DNA of 64,000 nucleotides from UBA1413 sp964552955 (GCA_964552955.1 CAZKIU010000018.1:1-64000), one strand, 5' to 3'; positions 8,141 to 18,800 are shown, counted from the stretch's first letter. Numbers and translations are program-made. Notes: generated by a model not told the origin, from the sequence alone.

Positions 8141-9043
8141 TCAGAGATTCCTGAGTCCCTGAAGGAATTTTACCCTGAGGAAATCGCGGAACTCTTCCGA
8201 CCCGATTACTTGCACCTCATTGGGGAGCCCGGCCACAAACCGGCCGACTCCTTCGAAGCTGCAGACGCTGGTCTGCAGGAACCATTCGTTGTCTCCCACT
8301 TTTTTCAGTTCTTTTTCTGCCAGAGGATACTCTTCGGTGAGCAGAGTGGCTGCCCTCAGGGTGAGCTTCAGCGTCACCTGCAGCAGTTGGTGGCTGTGAA
8401 TCCTGAAAATATCGATAAATCCTGCCTCATGGAGACTTTTATCCTTCCATGGCTGGTTCAGGATTTTCACCTCGCCGATCCGGGAGAGCCGGAACAACTT
8501 ATTGCATTGCGATTCGGGCTCCCAGGCCCATACCTGGATGTAGTTGGTGGTAAAGGCGAAAGGTTCCACCAGCCGGTCACGGATCACTCTTGAATGGGCC
8601 GAACTGTATTCCCGGAGCACTACCTGTCTTTCCTCTTCTATGGCATTGACCAGCCGATTCACATTCACCGCATTCTTTCCCTTAACGATGGTTTCAGCCA
8701 GAATCTTGTAATTGTAAACGGTATACAGTTTCTTCTTCAGGTTCTGCTTGATCAGGTTGTTCTCATCGATGCTCTCAATGGCACTCTTCAGGATATAGGC
8801 CTCCTCTTCGGTGAAGTGGATCAACTGACTGATGTCCCGGAAATAGGGCGAAGACTTGTCAATGCGGTATACCTCCCCCTTTTTGCGGATCACAAAACCC
8901 GCTTCCCTGAAGGTGTCAATGTAACGGTAAACAGATCGCTCGGAAATACCCAGCCGTTGAGCCAGCTGTCCGATGGTTACCGAGGTATTGCCGGTCAGCA
9001 TTCTCATGATGCGCAGAAGGCGGTCTATTTTGGGTTGGTCCAT
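8141..9043 (-). CDS. WYL-domain transcriptional regulator with N-terminal HTH
   Basis: 300 residues. Residues 1-60 are a DeoR-like helix-turn-helix (TIGQLAQRLGISERSVYRYI). The central and C-terminal part has the features of a WYL domain (VVLREYSSAHSRVIRDRLVEPFAF, then a strand-rich region) and the WCX-like extension. Members bind DNA and sense ligands, often single-stranded nucleic acid or metabolites. It is divergent from the alpha-galactosidase gene with a 151-bp shared upstream region, so control of that gene and of itself is a reasonable inference. Confidence 0.85.
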   Translation of the reverse strand: MDQPKIDRLLRIMRMLTGNTSVTIGQLAQRLGISERSVYRYIDTFREAGFVIRKKGEVYRIDKSSPYFRDISQLIHFTEEEAYILKSAIESIDENNLIKQNLKKKLYTVYNYKILAETIVKGKNAVNVNRLVNAIEEERQVVLREYSSAHSRVIRDRLVEPFAFTTNYIQVWAWEPESQCNKLFRLSRIGEVKILNQPWKDKSLHEAGFIDIFRIHSHQLLQVTLKLTLRAATLLTEEYPLAEKELKKVGDNEWFLQTSVCSFEGVGRFVAGLPNEVQVIGSEEFRDFLRVKFLQGLRNL

Positions 9044-9116
9044 GTCATTCAGAAATTAGCCCGGTTTGGGTGTCATAAATGTAACCCTTTTCAGAATATT
9101 TAACATCGCAAAACAC

Positions 9117-9124
9117 TACCTTCG
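9117..9124 (+). promoter_or_regulatory. Candidate -7 element TACCTTCG for the alpha-galactosidase gene
   Basis: One mismatch to the Bacteroidota TAnnTTTG consensus, 71 nt upstream of the ATG at 9195, in the divergent region shared with the WYL regulator. Confidence 0.35.
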
Positions 9125-9194
9125 CATGCAAAGGAAGGCTCCAGCTTTCCTTTAACCCAAGACAGAAACCTTAATACCTTTAAAATCAGATTTT

Positions 9195-11174
9195 ATGAAA
9201 AGAGTGATCAATTTAGCTGTCCTGGCGGTGGCCATTTTGTGGATCGGCTGCAGCACCCAGCCATCAAAAACCGTATGGCTCGATGAGATGGACCTCAGCA
9301 CCATGGAAACCGGATGGGGTTCGAACCATGTGAAAAAGTCAGTGGACCGGAATCCCCTGACCATCAACGGAACTGTCTACGAGCGGGGTGTGGGAACCCA
9401 TGCCATCAGTAAATTCATGGTGGACCTGGGAGGAAAGGGAAAGCGTTTCCTGGCTTCTGTGGGTGTGGATGATGAGGTCAAAGGGAAAGCATCCCTGGAG
9501 TTTTTCGTATTAGGAGACAAAAAAATCCTCTGGCAGAGTGGAGTGATGACCGACACTGCCGCAGCCCTCCCGGTGGACGTCGATATCCGGGGTATTCAAA
9601 AGCTGGCTCTGCTGGTCACCGACGGGGGTGACAACATGAACTTTGACCATGCCGACTGGGCCGATGCCCGGTTTGAGATCAAAGGCGACACGATTCTGGC
9701 CCTTCCGCAGACTGAGGCCGGAGAGCCCTACATTCTGACCCCTCCTGTGGGGGATGCTCCCCGTATCAACGGACCATCGGTTACCGGGGCGACCCCCGGA
9801 AGGCCCTTCCTGTATAAGATTCCCGTCACCGGCAAGCGGCCCATGACCATTATCGCTGCCAACCTGCCGGCAGGGCTCTCCATGGACCAGGCCACAGGGG
9901 TGATCACCGGAAAGGTGAAGCAGGAGGGAGAATACCTGGTCGAAGTACGTGCCAAGAACGATGCCGGAGAAGCGGCCCGCACCCTGAAGATCGTCATCGG
10001 CCCCCATAAGCTGGCCCTGACCCCGCCCATGGGATGGAACAGCTGGAACAACTGGGCCTGCGCCGTGGACCAGGAAAAGGTGAAAGCCTCGGCCGATGCC
10101 ATGGTCAGCCACGGACTCATCGAGCACGGCTGGAGCTATATCAATATCGACGACTGCTGGCAGTCGCGCGAACGCACCAAAGCCGGGGAACTGCTGCCCA
10201 ATGAAAAGTTTCCCGATATCAAGGGACTGGCCGACCATGTCCACAGCCTCGGGCTTAAAATCGGGATTTACTCCTCACCCGGGCCCACCACCTGTGCCGG
10301 TTACCCTGGGAGCTACAAATTCGAATTACGCGACGCCCAAACCTGGGCCAACTGGGGAATCGATTATGTGAAATATGACTGGTGCGGATACAGCCAGGTG
10401 GTGGAAGACAACACCCTCGAGGCTTACCAGAAACCCTACCGCGTCATGCGGGAAGCCCTTGACCGCGTCGACCGGGACATCGTTTACAGCCTCTGCCAGT
10501 ATGGGATGAAGGATGTGTCGGCCTGGGGGGCTGAAGTGGGCGGCGACCTCTGGCGCACCACCGGCGATATCGGCGACTCGTGGAACAGTCTCTCCTCCAT
10601 CGGGTTCTCCCAGGGGAAACATGCTCCCTATGCAGGGCCTTCAGCTTTTAACGACCCCGACATGCTGGTGCTGGGCTATGTGGGCTGGGGCGCCAACCTC
10701 TCCCCCACCCAACTCACTCCCGATGAGCAGTACAGCCACATCTCCCTCTGGTCGCTGCTCGCCTCACCCCTGCTGCTGGGATGCGACATGGAACGTCTTG
10801 ATGACTTCACCCTCAACCTGATCACCAATGATGAGGTGATCGCCGTCAACCAGGATGCTCTGGGCAAACAGGCCGTCCCCCTGGTCCGTGAAGAAGGCGT
10901 GGAAGTTTGGGCAAAGGAACTGGAAGACGGCTCCAAAGCTGCAGGCGTCTTTTACACCGGAACCAACAATACCGATCCCGTGGAGATGTTCAACTGGGGC
11001 GAAGGGAAGACCTCCCGCAAAGTCACCGTTGACCTGGCTGCCCTGGGATTCACAGGGAAATGCACGGTTCGCGACCTGTGGCGCCAACAGGAGCTGGGGC
11101 AGTTCACCGGCACCTTTGAGACCGAAGTGCCCTTCCACGGTGTGACCCTGGTGAAAATCACTGCCGCTGATTAA
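9195..11174 (+). CDS. Alpha-galactosidase, GH27, with N-terminal NPCBM domain (lipoprotein)
   Basis: 659 residues. Lipoprotein signal with Cys19 (AILWIGCS). Residues about 25-160 are an NPCBM/CBM51 domain (GSNHVKKSVDRNPLTING, RGVGTHA). About 185-270 is a putative Ig-like (He_PIG) domain (ATPGRPFLYKIPVTG). The GH27 barrel starts at TPPMGWNSWNNW, contains the double-Asp metal-like motif NIDDCWQ, the nucleophile in YVKYDWCGY (about residue 392) and the acid/base in NDPDMLVLG (about 486), and is followed by a beta-sandwich. It should release terminal alpha-galactose at the cell surface or in the periplasm. The 3' end overlaps the convergent esterase/deacetylase gene by 17 nt. Confidence 0.93.
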   Translation: MKRVINLAVLAVAILWIGCSTQPSKTVWLDEMDLSTMETGWGSNHVKKSVDRNPLTINGTVYERGVGTHAISKFMVDLGGKGKRFLASVGVDDEVKGKASLEFFVLGDKKILWQSGVMTDTAAALPVDVDIRGIQKLALLVTDGGDNMNFDHADWADARFEIKGDTILALPQTEAGEPYILTPPVGDAPRINGPSVTGATPGRPFLYKIPVTGKRPMTIIAANLPAGLSMDQATGVITGKVKQEGEYLVEVRAKNDAGEAARTLKIVIGPHKLALTPPMGWNSWNNWACAVDQEKVKASADAMVSHGLIEHGWSYINIDDCWQSRERTKAGELLPNEKFPDIKGLADHVHSLGLKIGIYSSPGPTTCAGYPGSYKFELRDAQTWANWGIDYVKYDWCGYSQVVEDNTLEAYQKPYRVMREALDRVDRDIVYSLCQYGMKDVSAWGAEVGGDLWRTTGDIGDSWNSLSSIGFSQGKHAPYAGPSAFNDPDMLVLGYVGWGANLSPTQLTPDEQYSHISLWSLLASPLLLGCDMERLDDFTLNLITNDEVIAVNQDALGKQAVPLVREEGVEVWAKELEDGSKAAGVFYTGTNNTDPVEMFNWGEGKTSRKVTVDLAALGFTGKCTVRDLWRQQELGQFTGTFETEVPFHGVTLVKITAAD

Positions 11175-13962
11175 AACGGGTTTCCCTTTCAGAATGCACT
11201 TTAAACGCTTCTGATCCTTCACGGAAATTCCGGATATGGGTGGCGGCCTCCAGCAGGGTGGTCACCCATATTTTATTTTCATTCTCCTTCAGAAACTGGA
11301 GCAACTCCTGGTGGGCTTCCGCGGAAACATTGAGATTGTGCTCCCCGCCTACTCCATGAAAAAGAAAGACCAACATGGAATGGTTTTCCATGGCCTTACG
11401 AACCAGGGAGATGAGCTGTTCCCCGCTCTCCCCGTTGATCATGAAGCTGCCCACATTGGAGAGGTCGACGGTCATGATATCCTCCATTTTGCTATGGACG
11501 CCCCGGGCTACGGGAAACTCTTTCATCACCTCTGCGGTAAAGGGGACGCCCCCCGCCTGCCGGTCACCGCAGGTATAGGCAAAACTGCGGCTCCTTTTCC
11601 CGTCGACGGCACCGAGGATCTGGTTGGTGATTCGGATCTCATCCATGAAACGGGCCACGCTGTAATGGGTCAGGTCATACTCGGGGTTGACCCATGACCG
11701 CCCGGGCTGGCTACCGTCACACGGATGGAAAAGGGTGTGGTTACCCAGCTCGTGGCCGCTGGCGGCGGCCCGTTTCCATTCGGCACTCCGGTCCCTGAAG
11801 GGCACCGAATTCCCGGGGATGTAAAAGGTACCTTTCATGCCCAGGGCGTCAAGCTGACGGATGGCAATGTCAAGGTGTACATTCAGTCCGTCGTCGTAAG
11901 TAAGAACCACGGCGCAGTTCTTACCCTGCCAGGCTTCCCGGTCGTTGTTCACTGGGTTGTGGGTCTGAAAGGGGGAGGCCGGAAGTCCCTCGCGGTTGTA
12001 GAGGTTGGCCCCCTCCGGATTGTCAGCCCAGGCGTACCTGACCCTTTCAGGCCGGGCCACACCAGGATGGCGGACCACTACCCGATCACCCACGATGCGG
12101 GCTTCGGCAGTGAAGTATTTCCCGTCGGCCCCGGCCACCTCAAAACGGGCCAGCGGCTCCCCATCACGGGAGACCAGTCCGCCCCCCACATGGCTAAAGT
12201 GAAGGATGATGCTGTCACAGCTGACGGTATGCGATTGATAGAGAGGTCCCGACCAGATCACCCCCGTATCGCCGTAAGCCAGCCTGAAAGCCCCCCGGGC
12301 AAGGCGTTCCCCCACATCCTTTTTGTTAAGCGGATGGATGTCGTTCCACTCGCCCAGGTCAATGGTCACCGCCATGGCGGTTTGGGGTTCGGAGAGGGCC
12401 AGCCGCTGGGCTTCACGCAGTTCTGCCCACTGGCTCTCCACCGGAAGGTAATCGACCTCCATGAAGTTGGCCAGCTGTACGAAGAGGAAGGGGAGGTCAC
12501 CCTGGCCCCACAGCTTCCGCCAGTCGCGGATCAGCGCCGGGAGATAGTGGCGGTAACCCGCGGCATTGCCGGCGTTGGTCTCTCCCTGGTACCAGAGAAA
12601 TCCTTTGGCGGCATACCTCACCAGGGGGGCCACCATGGCATTGAAGAGGGCCGCCGGCTGGTTCTGGGCACTGAATTGCGGCACCCAGGGAGCAGGCGTG
12701 AAGACCTCACCCACCTTGAAATGCCACTCCCCGCGCAGATCAATGCGCTGACCACCCGCCTCCAGAAAATAGGGTTTGTCGGGAACGAAACCCCCTTTGC
12801 CCGAGTTGTTGGTGACCCGGGCTACGATCAGGTTGGTCCCCGCCTTGAGGAGGCCAGCCGGAACGGTATACCGGCGCGGTGGATACTGATAAGTGATGTT
12901 ACCCACCTGCTGGCCGTTCACGTAAAGGAAGTCAGAGTCGACAATACGGCCCATAAAAAGCTGGGCGGGGAGGCCGGCCATGGAAGCCGGAAGTTCTATT
13001 TCCCTGCGGAACCAAACCACTCCGTCGAGGTTACGGATGCCCTGGTCTTCCCAGTAACCGGGAATGGTATAGGGTTTCCACCCCACCGGATGGTAACCGG
13101 TTGACTGCCACGCTTCCCGGAGTCCCCGGTCAGCCGGAGGAGGAGCTTGAAGTGCCGCGCCCGGGGAAGAGGCAGAGGACCCGCTGAGAGAGCCTTTTTG
13201 TGAAGGGAGTGCAGAGGAGCCCGCAGGACCACCCCCCAGGCGGCCTTCCTGTTGCCTGGGCGCCCTGTTCCGCTCAATCGTCTGCATAATGCCGGGAAAC
13301 GCACTGAACCCCTCTTCGCTGATCCACGCCTCGATAGGAGTTCCCCCCACACTGGCGTTGATAAGCCCGACAGGCACTCCGTATTTTTCATGAACCGCTT
13401 TTCCGAAGAAATAGGCGACGGCTGAAAACCCCAGAACATCCTGAGGGTTGGCCTCCTTCCAGCTTCCGGGAGGAAGATCCTTCTGTGGTCCTCCCAGACT
13501 GGTGGCCGTGGGGATGAAAAAGTGGCGCACAGCAGGGAAACGGGCCCCGGCAATCTCCTTGCCATACTTCTCCTTTACCCGTTCCATGGGAAGCACCATG
13601 TTCGACTGGCCGGCGCAAATCCAGACGTCACCAAACAGGATGTTTCCTACTTTCAGGGTATTCTGTCCCCGGAAGGTCATCTCCCAGGGGCCGCCTGCCT
13701 GCTGCGGTGGCAGGGTGATGGTCCAGGTGCTGTCACGCTCCGTGGTAGCCCGGTAGTGCTTACTCCGGAAGGTAAGGGTCACCTTTTCTCCCGGAGCAGC
13801 CCACCCGTGGATCTTCAAAGGTACGTCGCGCTGAAGAACCATCCCGTCGCTGACTAACCGGGGAAGCGTGATCTTCGCCCCGGCACTTCCGGGAAACAAC
13901 AGAAGAAAAGTGATTAGCAGCAGAAGGAACCCTCCTGAACCCTGGCAAAAAGTACGATGCAT
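11158..13962 (-). CDS. Sialate O-acetylesterase fused to a NodB-type polysaccharide deacetylase
   Basis: 934 residues, exported. Residues about 30-690 are an SGNH-hydrolase sialate-O-acetylesterase: nucleophile Ser120 in CAGQSNM, the ASVGGTPIEAWIS block, and Asp/His in GEWNDIHPLNKKD. A GH2-like sugar-binding sandwich is inserted (LYVNGQQVGN), with a Pro/Ser/Gly-rich stretch at about 230-274. Residues about 690-930 are a NodB/CE4 domain: TYDDG (metal and base Asp) and ELGNHTLFHP (metal His pair). The enzyme probably removes O-acetyl and N-acetyl (or further O-acetyl) groups from the same glycan. The combination is unusual; each half is clearly recognisable and looks catalytically intact. Confidence 0.88.
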   Translation of the reverse strand: MHRTFCQGSGGFLLLLITFLLLFPGSAGAKITLPRLVSDGMVLQRDVPLKIHGWAAPGEKVTLTFRSKHYRATTERDSTWTITLPPQQAGGPWEMTFRGQNTLKVGNILFGDVWICAGQSNMVLPMERVKEKYGKEIAGARFPAVRHFFIPTATSLGGPQKDLPPGSWKEANPQDVLGFSAVAYFFGKAVHEKYGVPVGLINASVGGTPIEAWISEEGFSAFPGIMQTIERNRAPRQQEGRLGGGPAGSSALPSQKGSLSGSSASSPGAALQAPPPADRGLREAWQSTGYHPVGWKPYTIPGYWEDQGIRNLDGVVWFRREIELPASMAGLPAQLFMGRIVDSDFLYVNGQQVGNITYQYPPRRYTVPAGLLKAGTNLIVARVTNNSGKGGFVPDKPYFLEAGGQRIDLRGEWHFKVGEVFTPAPWVPQFSAQNQPAALFNAMVAPLVRYAAKGFLWYQGETNAGNAAGYRHYLPALIRDWRKLWGQGDLPFLFVQLANFMEVDYLPVESQWAELREAQRLALSEPQTAMAVTIDLGEWNDIHPLNKKDVGERLARGAFRLAYGDTGVIWSGPLYQSHTVSCDSIILHFSHVGGGLVSRDGEPLARFEVAGADGKYFTAEARIVGDRVVVRHPGVARPERVRYAWADNPEGANLYNREGLPASPFQTHNPVNNDREAWQGKNCAVVLTYDDGLNVHLDIAIRQLDALGMKGTFYIPGNSVPFRDRSAEWKRAAASGHELGNHTLFHPCDGSQPGRSWVNPEYDLTHYSVARFMDEIRITNQILGAVDGKRSRSFAYTCGDRQAGGVPFTAEVMKEFPVARGVHSKMEDIMTVDLSNVGSFMINGESGEQLISLVRKAMENHSMLVFLFHGVGGEHNLNVSAEAHQELLQFLKENENKIWVTTLLEAATHIRNFREGSEAFKVHSERETRFNQRQ

Positions 13963-14189
13963 GGCAGATTACTTTTAAAAACCCGACCGACGAAATTCCT
14001 TACTGAAATCTGAATTCCGTTGATACAGGCCTAAAATTAGGTAATTTTTCCTTTGCCCGGAAGCTTTGCTCATGCGTCATAAAAGACATCTAAGTAGTTT
14101 ATTCCGGGATATTGCTTATTTTTAGGCCGTGATTAGTGGGTTACCATGCGCACACAGGGAGAGAAACCGCTCTGAAAAAGAAGGATTTA

Positions 14190-14639
14190 ATGCGGATGAA
14201 CGTCGTTAGGATCATATTGATATTTCTGGGGACCTTGTCACTTGGACTGGGGCTGCTGGGGATAGTAGTACCCGGACTGCCAGCGACTCCGTTTTTCCTG
14301 CTGACGGCCGGACTCTGGTTGAGGAGTTCTGAAAGACTTCACCGCAAACTTCTGGCCAACAAGGTGGTAGGTCGCTATATCCACGACTTTTACACCCGGA
14401 AAGGCATGACCCCCCGCACCAAAATCTACTCCATCGCCCTGATGTGGACGATGATCTCCATCTCCTGCGGTTTTTTTATCTCTTCGCTGCCGGTGATCCT
14501 CATCGTCGTGGCCACCGGGGTCACCGGAACCGTGGTCATGGGCTTTATCATCCCTACGGTCCGCGATCCTATAAAAGAAGATGCTCCCGGAGCCCAAAGG
14601 ATGACTTCCCCGGAAAGCAACCAGGCTGAATCGGCCTGA
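14190..14639 (+). CDS. DUF454 / YbaN-family inner-membrane protein
   Basis: About 149 residues with three to four TM helices. The family hallmark LGLLGIVVPGLPATPFFLLTAGLW is present near the N-terminus, followed by RSSERLHRKLL and a C-terminal helix pair. The ATG at 14190 is favoured over an upstream GTG (14136) because AAGGA lies 5 nt before it and the membrane helix then begins at once. DUF454 proteins have no proven function; in some bacteria they sit near heme or iron-uptake genes, which is not the case here. Confidence 0.85.
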   Translation: MRMNVVRIILIFLGTLSLGLGLLGIVVPGLPATPFFLLTAGLWLRSSERLHRKLLANKVVGRYIHDFYTRKGMTPRTKIYSIALMWTMISISCGFFISSLPVILIVVATGVTGTVVMGFIIPTVRDPIKEDAPGAQRMTSPESNQAESA

Positions 14640-14755
14640 GACAACACTTTGTCGTGTTTCTCTGCATACTTTCAGGCTGCATGGTTTCATGGGAAAGCAA
14701 ATCTTCTCCTCTGCCCATCCCGGAAGGCCATGCAGTATCCTGTTACAACATGGGG

Positions 14756-15580
14756 TCAGGCGATGGTCGCTTGTCTGACGGTGGCCGGGGCTTCCAACTG
14801 AGGAATCTGGGTATAATGGCCTGCTTTGAGTTTCGCGCGAACCTTGGTGAGGACCTCTTTACGTGACAGCTGATTTTTGGTAGCGTTCATCACCTGGCAG
14901 AAGAAATAGGTAAAGGCCCCATGCCAGGCATTAGCGATATAAGCGTCGGCGCTGGTCTGGTCGGCCCGGCATCCTGCCCAGAGGATATGGTGCACCAATC
15001 CCTTGTCGAGGAATTTCTCCTTCAGGGAGCGGGGGCGCTTTTCTTCCAGGTCCCGGAAAGCCTTGAACGACGGTGGAGGCATCCACCGCGGCCGGCGGTT
15101 CCCGAACAGATCTATGCTTTTGATGCCGGTCCCGCTGTGGCAGGTATCCAGGTATACTTCCAGGAGAACATTAGGCGGAAGCTGCACAAAGAGGTCGTGG
15201 AGCTCATCATCGGTGATGATGAATTGGGGATCCCACTGGTTACCCTTGGCCTTCAGATCATGGGGACAGATGGCCTCATCGGCGCCGTCGGGCTCATCGC
15301 CGCTCGTGTCAGGAACCTGGGTTCCATGGCTCGATAAACTGAAAACCAGATAATTGTATTTTCCCGCCTTAGCCCCATCAACCATTTCTTTCAGTTTCCC
15401 CATGATATTGGCCTTGGTCGCCTGGGCGTCGGTCAGTTTGGTGATGTCAGCATCGGTGAACTTCAACCACTTCTTCAGCAGCTTCGTCATGTCACCGGCA
15501 TCCCTGACACACCCCCGCAATGCCGCATCGGGATAGTTTTTGAAATTGTTGATCCCGACACATAGTGCTTTTCTTGTCAT
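14756..15580 (-). CDS. Single-domain metacaspase-like cysteine protease (peptidase C14)
   Basis: 274 residues, essentially one caspase fold. It starts with the usual strand KALCVGINNF. The catalytic His85 is in SLSSHGTQVPD and the catalytic Cys147 in YLDTCHSG. The acidic loop DTSGDEPDGADEAICP is the metacaspase calcium/basic-substrate region. Cleavage after Arg or Lys is expected from the family. No signal peptide. A strong Shine-Dalgarno (AAGGAGG, 6 nt before ATG) and its own promoter (15747-15777) precede it, although it lies 297 bp downstream of another caspase gene in the same direction. Likely roles are protein processing, stress response or abortive cell death; none can be chosen from sequence. 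Confidence 0.92.
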   Translation of the reverse strand: MTRKALCVGINNFKNYPDAALRGCVRDAGDMTKLLKKWLKFTDADITKLTDAQATKANIMGKLKEMVDGAKAGKYNYLVFSLSSHGTQVPDTSGDEPDGADEAICPHDLKAKGNQWDPQFIITDDELHDLFVQLPPNVLLEVYLDTCHSGTGIKSIDLFGNRRPRWMPPPSFKAFRDLEEKRPRSLKEKFLDKGLVHHILWAGCRADQTSADAYIANAWHGAFTYFFCQVMNATKNQLSRKEVLTKVRAKLKAGHYTQIPQLEAPATVRQATIA

Positions 15581-15877
15581 AATTACCTCCTTTTTAATTG
15601 GTTTCCGGTTACCAGAGCTTTCTGAAACGGAAAGTGATAGAGAGATCTCTCAAGCCGGTGCATTAGTTCAATTGACACAAGTGGCGGATCTTTCAGTTCA
15701 AGGGCATTTGTCCATACTTTCCTTCGGAAAAATCTGGCAATCAGTAACAATTTACAGCTTTTTCGCGGAAAGACAACCCCTTGGTCCTGATTAATTTGAA
15801 GGGGCCATCTCCCGGAATGTCAACCTACCAGGATGAAGGGGGCCCAGTAAAGGGGGTGGTTAAAAAATCAGGTAATT
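15581..15877. other. Leader and promoter region between two caspase genes
   Basis: No gene is visible. It holds the promoter of the single-domain caspase (15747-15777) and a predicted 5' leader of about 160 nt. A G-rich stretch near 15790-15860 lies just after the stop of the caspase/hydrolase gene; I found no convincing terminator hairpin in it. Confidence 0.5.
15747..15777 (-). promoter_or_regulatory. Promoter of the single-domain caspase gene (GTTGT...TAAATTGT)
   Basis: On the minus strand TTG (15776-15774) is followed after 19 nt by TAAATTGT (15754-15747). The spacer ends GAAAAAGCTG. The arrangement matches the promoter ahead of the triple-caspase gene almost element for element. Confidence 0.5.
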
Positions 15878-18800
15878 CTAGGACAATTCTTTCAACCAGA
15901 CTGCAAGGTTTTTGGCCCCTCCTGATCGGGTGAAATAGCCGAAGTGGTGGTTTTTGGTGCGGATCACCTTAAGGTGGGGCCAGGTGCCGTTGCGAACGCC
16001 CTTCATGCTCTTAAGTCCGACCATACCGTCGTTCTCCTTTTCGCCGATGAGGAGGCTGGCCGATTCCCCCAGGATCTTCATGGCGAGGCGGTTAAGGCGG
16101 GCACCCTCCCCACCGGCGGGACCGTTTTTCCCGGCCAGGACCAGGTAGGGGAGTGTCGTGGGACTTTGGAGGCCATTAAGGCGGGCCAGAACTTCCGAGG
16201 AGGTGGTCATATCCTTCCATCCTTCACCCTGGTCATAGAGTTCCTTGAAGGGCCAGGCCAGCATACCGGCCAGGGGGAGGGAGGAGAGATTGCTGATGGC
16301 TCCCGAGAGGAGGTAAAGGGCGGCACGGCTGATGTTGGCGATGGGAGTGCCCAGGTTGGGGGGACCGGCCAGGATCATTCCGTCGGTAAAGGTGTCACCC
16401 CCAGAGAGTTCCGTCATGCAGCGGGCCACGAGGGCTCCCGGACCGTGGGCAAAGAGATGAAGGGTGATGCCATCGCCGGGGGCCAGTCCGCATTTCTGGC
16501 GGAGGGCCGTGGCCAATGCCGCACCACTGGTTTCCACACCCGTGCCGAAACTCTCATAGTCCCATGTGAGAAACCGGGTGTAGGCCGGGGTCATTCCCGC
16601 CAGAAAAGGAATCAGTTCGCGCGCCATGCCTGCCGAGTGGGAGAGGAACCCATGGACGAAGAGGGCCACCCTGTCACCCGAATGAAAGAGGGCTGGAGCA
16701 GGATCCCTGTAGCGAATTTCACCATGGGTGAGTTCTGCCAGGCGGAGGCCGCTGTTCTTCTCAGGGCGGCCCAGCTTCCTGCAAAGGAAGAGGCGGAGGG
16801 ATCCACCGATGCTACGGGTAGGGTCACCGCCTCCGCTCACGGAGGGCGGCAGGGCCACAATATCAACTTGTCCGGGGCCCGTGGAGTAGCCTACGGGCAG
16901 GAAATCCTCACCGTCAAAGGCCACCGGAAGATAATCCTCCTCCCCGGAAATGAGGGACTGCCCGGCAGGGAAGGTCCCCCTGGAGGAGATGGTCTCCAAG
17001 GAAGAGAAAGGTTGCCCTGTGAGACCGGAAGAGGAGGCTTGTTGCGGGAGACCTGAAGGAGGAGCGACTTGAAGAGCGGTAGGAGGAGTAACCGGGAGGC
17101 CAGAAGACGGCATATTGGGGGGGTTGGACCTTGGAGCGGCCGGGAGGTAGAGGCGCAGCGGGTTTTGGGGGGAGACCGCCTGGCGGGAGGCTTCTCCGGC
17201 TTCAATGGTAAGGAGCAGGGGTTGTTCGGAGAGGCCGCGGGAAGCGCTGCGGGTCACGGGAGCCAGCCATTCGCCGGTAAGTGCCGCTGGCAGCTTCATG
17301 CTTTCCCCGGGGGCCAGTCCGCGACGGGTTCCCTCCAGGGTGTCGAGGGAGATTCTTCCGGTGAAGCCGGCGGGGGTGGCCAGGCTGAAGCCGCGCCCCA
17401 GCTCCACAGTGGCCGCATCGCCGTGCAGGTCGGCGGGGGGTGTAAGCCTGACCAACCTGTAGGCCAGTTCTGTTGTGGCCAACTCCTCCCCCGCCGACAG
17501 CCTGGCCGGTTTTCCGCGGGTAGAGCCTCCCGAAACCTTTCTGCTGAGGAGCGCTTCAAGGGGCGAAAGGGAACGAGGCCCTCTCCCGCCAGAAACAGGG
17601 GGCACCTCCAGGGGGTCCTGCTCCAGCATCGCCAGGTCACAGGGAGAAGTAGTGACCACCAGTTTGAGAACCTCCCGGCTCTCGTCCCACCTTACCTCAC
17701 CGGGAAGATCACCGGGAAGATAGAGTTCCAGAGGGATCCCTCCGCTGCCCGTCATGCCCGATGTGACCTTATGGCCGGCTTTGAGAAGCTCCTGCTGGCC
17801 GGCGGCAGGGTAAAGGCGATAGATGCTGTAATCAGGGTTAAGGATAAAGAGATGCGGATATACATCGGTTTTCGAGAGGTTGGTGATCTCCTGGGCATAG
17901 AGGTTGCTGTTCTTCTCTCCCGGGAAATAGGGGATGGAGAGGGTTTCTCCGGGAGTATCGGGTATCTCTTCAGCAGAAGCGATTCCATCGCCCGAAAGTG
18001 CAGAACAGCGGAGCAGCCTGAGGGCGAATTTGCCCTGGAGCCGGGAAGAGGAATCTCCACTGAGCTGAAGAACAATGCGGTAGCGGGCGATGCTTTCCAG
18101 GGCGCGGACCGTCGTGGCGGGATCACGGGAGGGGTTATCTCCTGGGGAGACCAGCAGTCGACCCTTTTCGTCGCGGATGGTCACACCTGTTTCTTCTACG
18201 GCGACCACCAGGGAGGGAGCCTTCTTGGGTTTCTCCGGAAGCTCCAGGAAGGGAGAGGCTTTTTCGTGGCCGCCGAGGCCGGCAATCCGTGCTTTGACCG
18301 CCTCCAGGAAAAGCCGTCCGGCTTCCCCGCCGGAAGGCTGAAGAACGACCTGCTGCCTGGGCGGAGCGCTGCTTTTCCTGATAAGCTGTTCGGGTATGCC
18401 TGAGGGGGCAGGACTTTCCACCATCGCATCACCGAAGATGGTACGCCTGACCGCTCCCTCGCACTGGGGAGTCTGATCGGGGAAGAGGACCGGCACCTTC
18501 TGAAGCACGTAGGCATGCCAGTCGGCATAGGTGGCCCCGGGGGGTTTGCCTTTCAGATATTGCAGGGAGAACCAGGTGAGGGCGCCGTGGGGTTCCTCTC
18601 CCGGGGGAAAGTATTCGTTGGATTCTTCGCGGTCGAGGCAACCGGCCAGCAAGACGTGGTTGGGGTTATACACAGCCCATCCGCTGCGTGTAGACGTGAG
18701 GGTGGCCTGGGAAGTGCCCAGTGGAGTGCCCCTACCGGGTACAGCACTAACGTCTTCCTCTCCCTGAGCAGGCCCATTGCTTCTTTCACCGGATGCATTC

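Noticed and set aside
8141..11174. A complete polysaccharide utilisation locus around the GH27, GH29, GH43 and GH51 genes
   Set aside because: No SusC/SusD pair is present and the enzymes are dispersed among unrelated genes on both strands.
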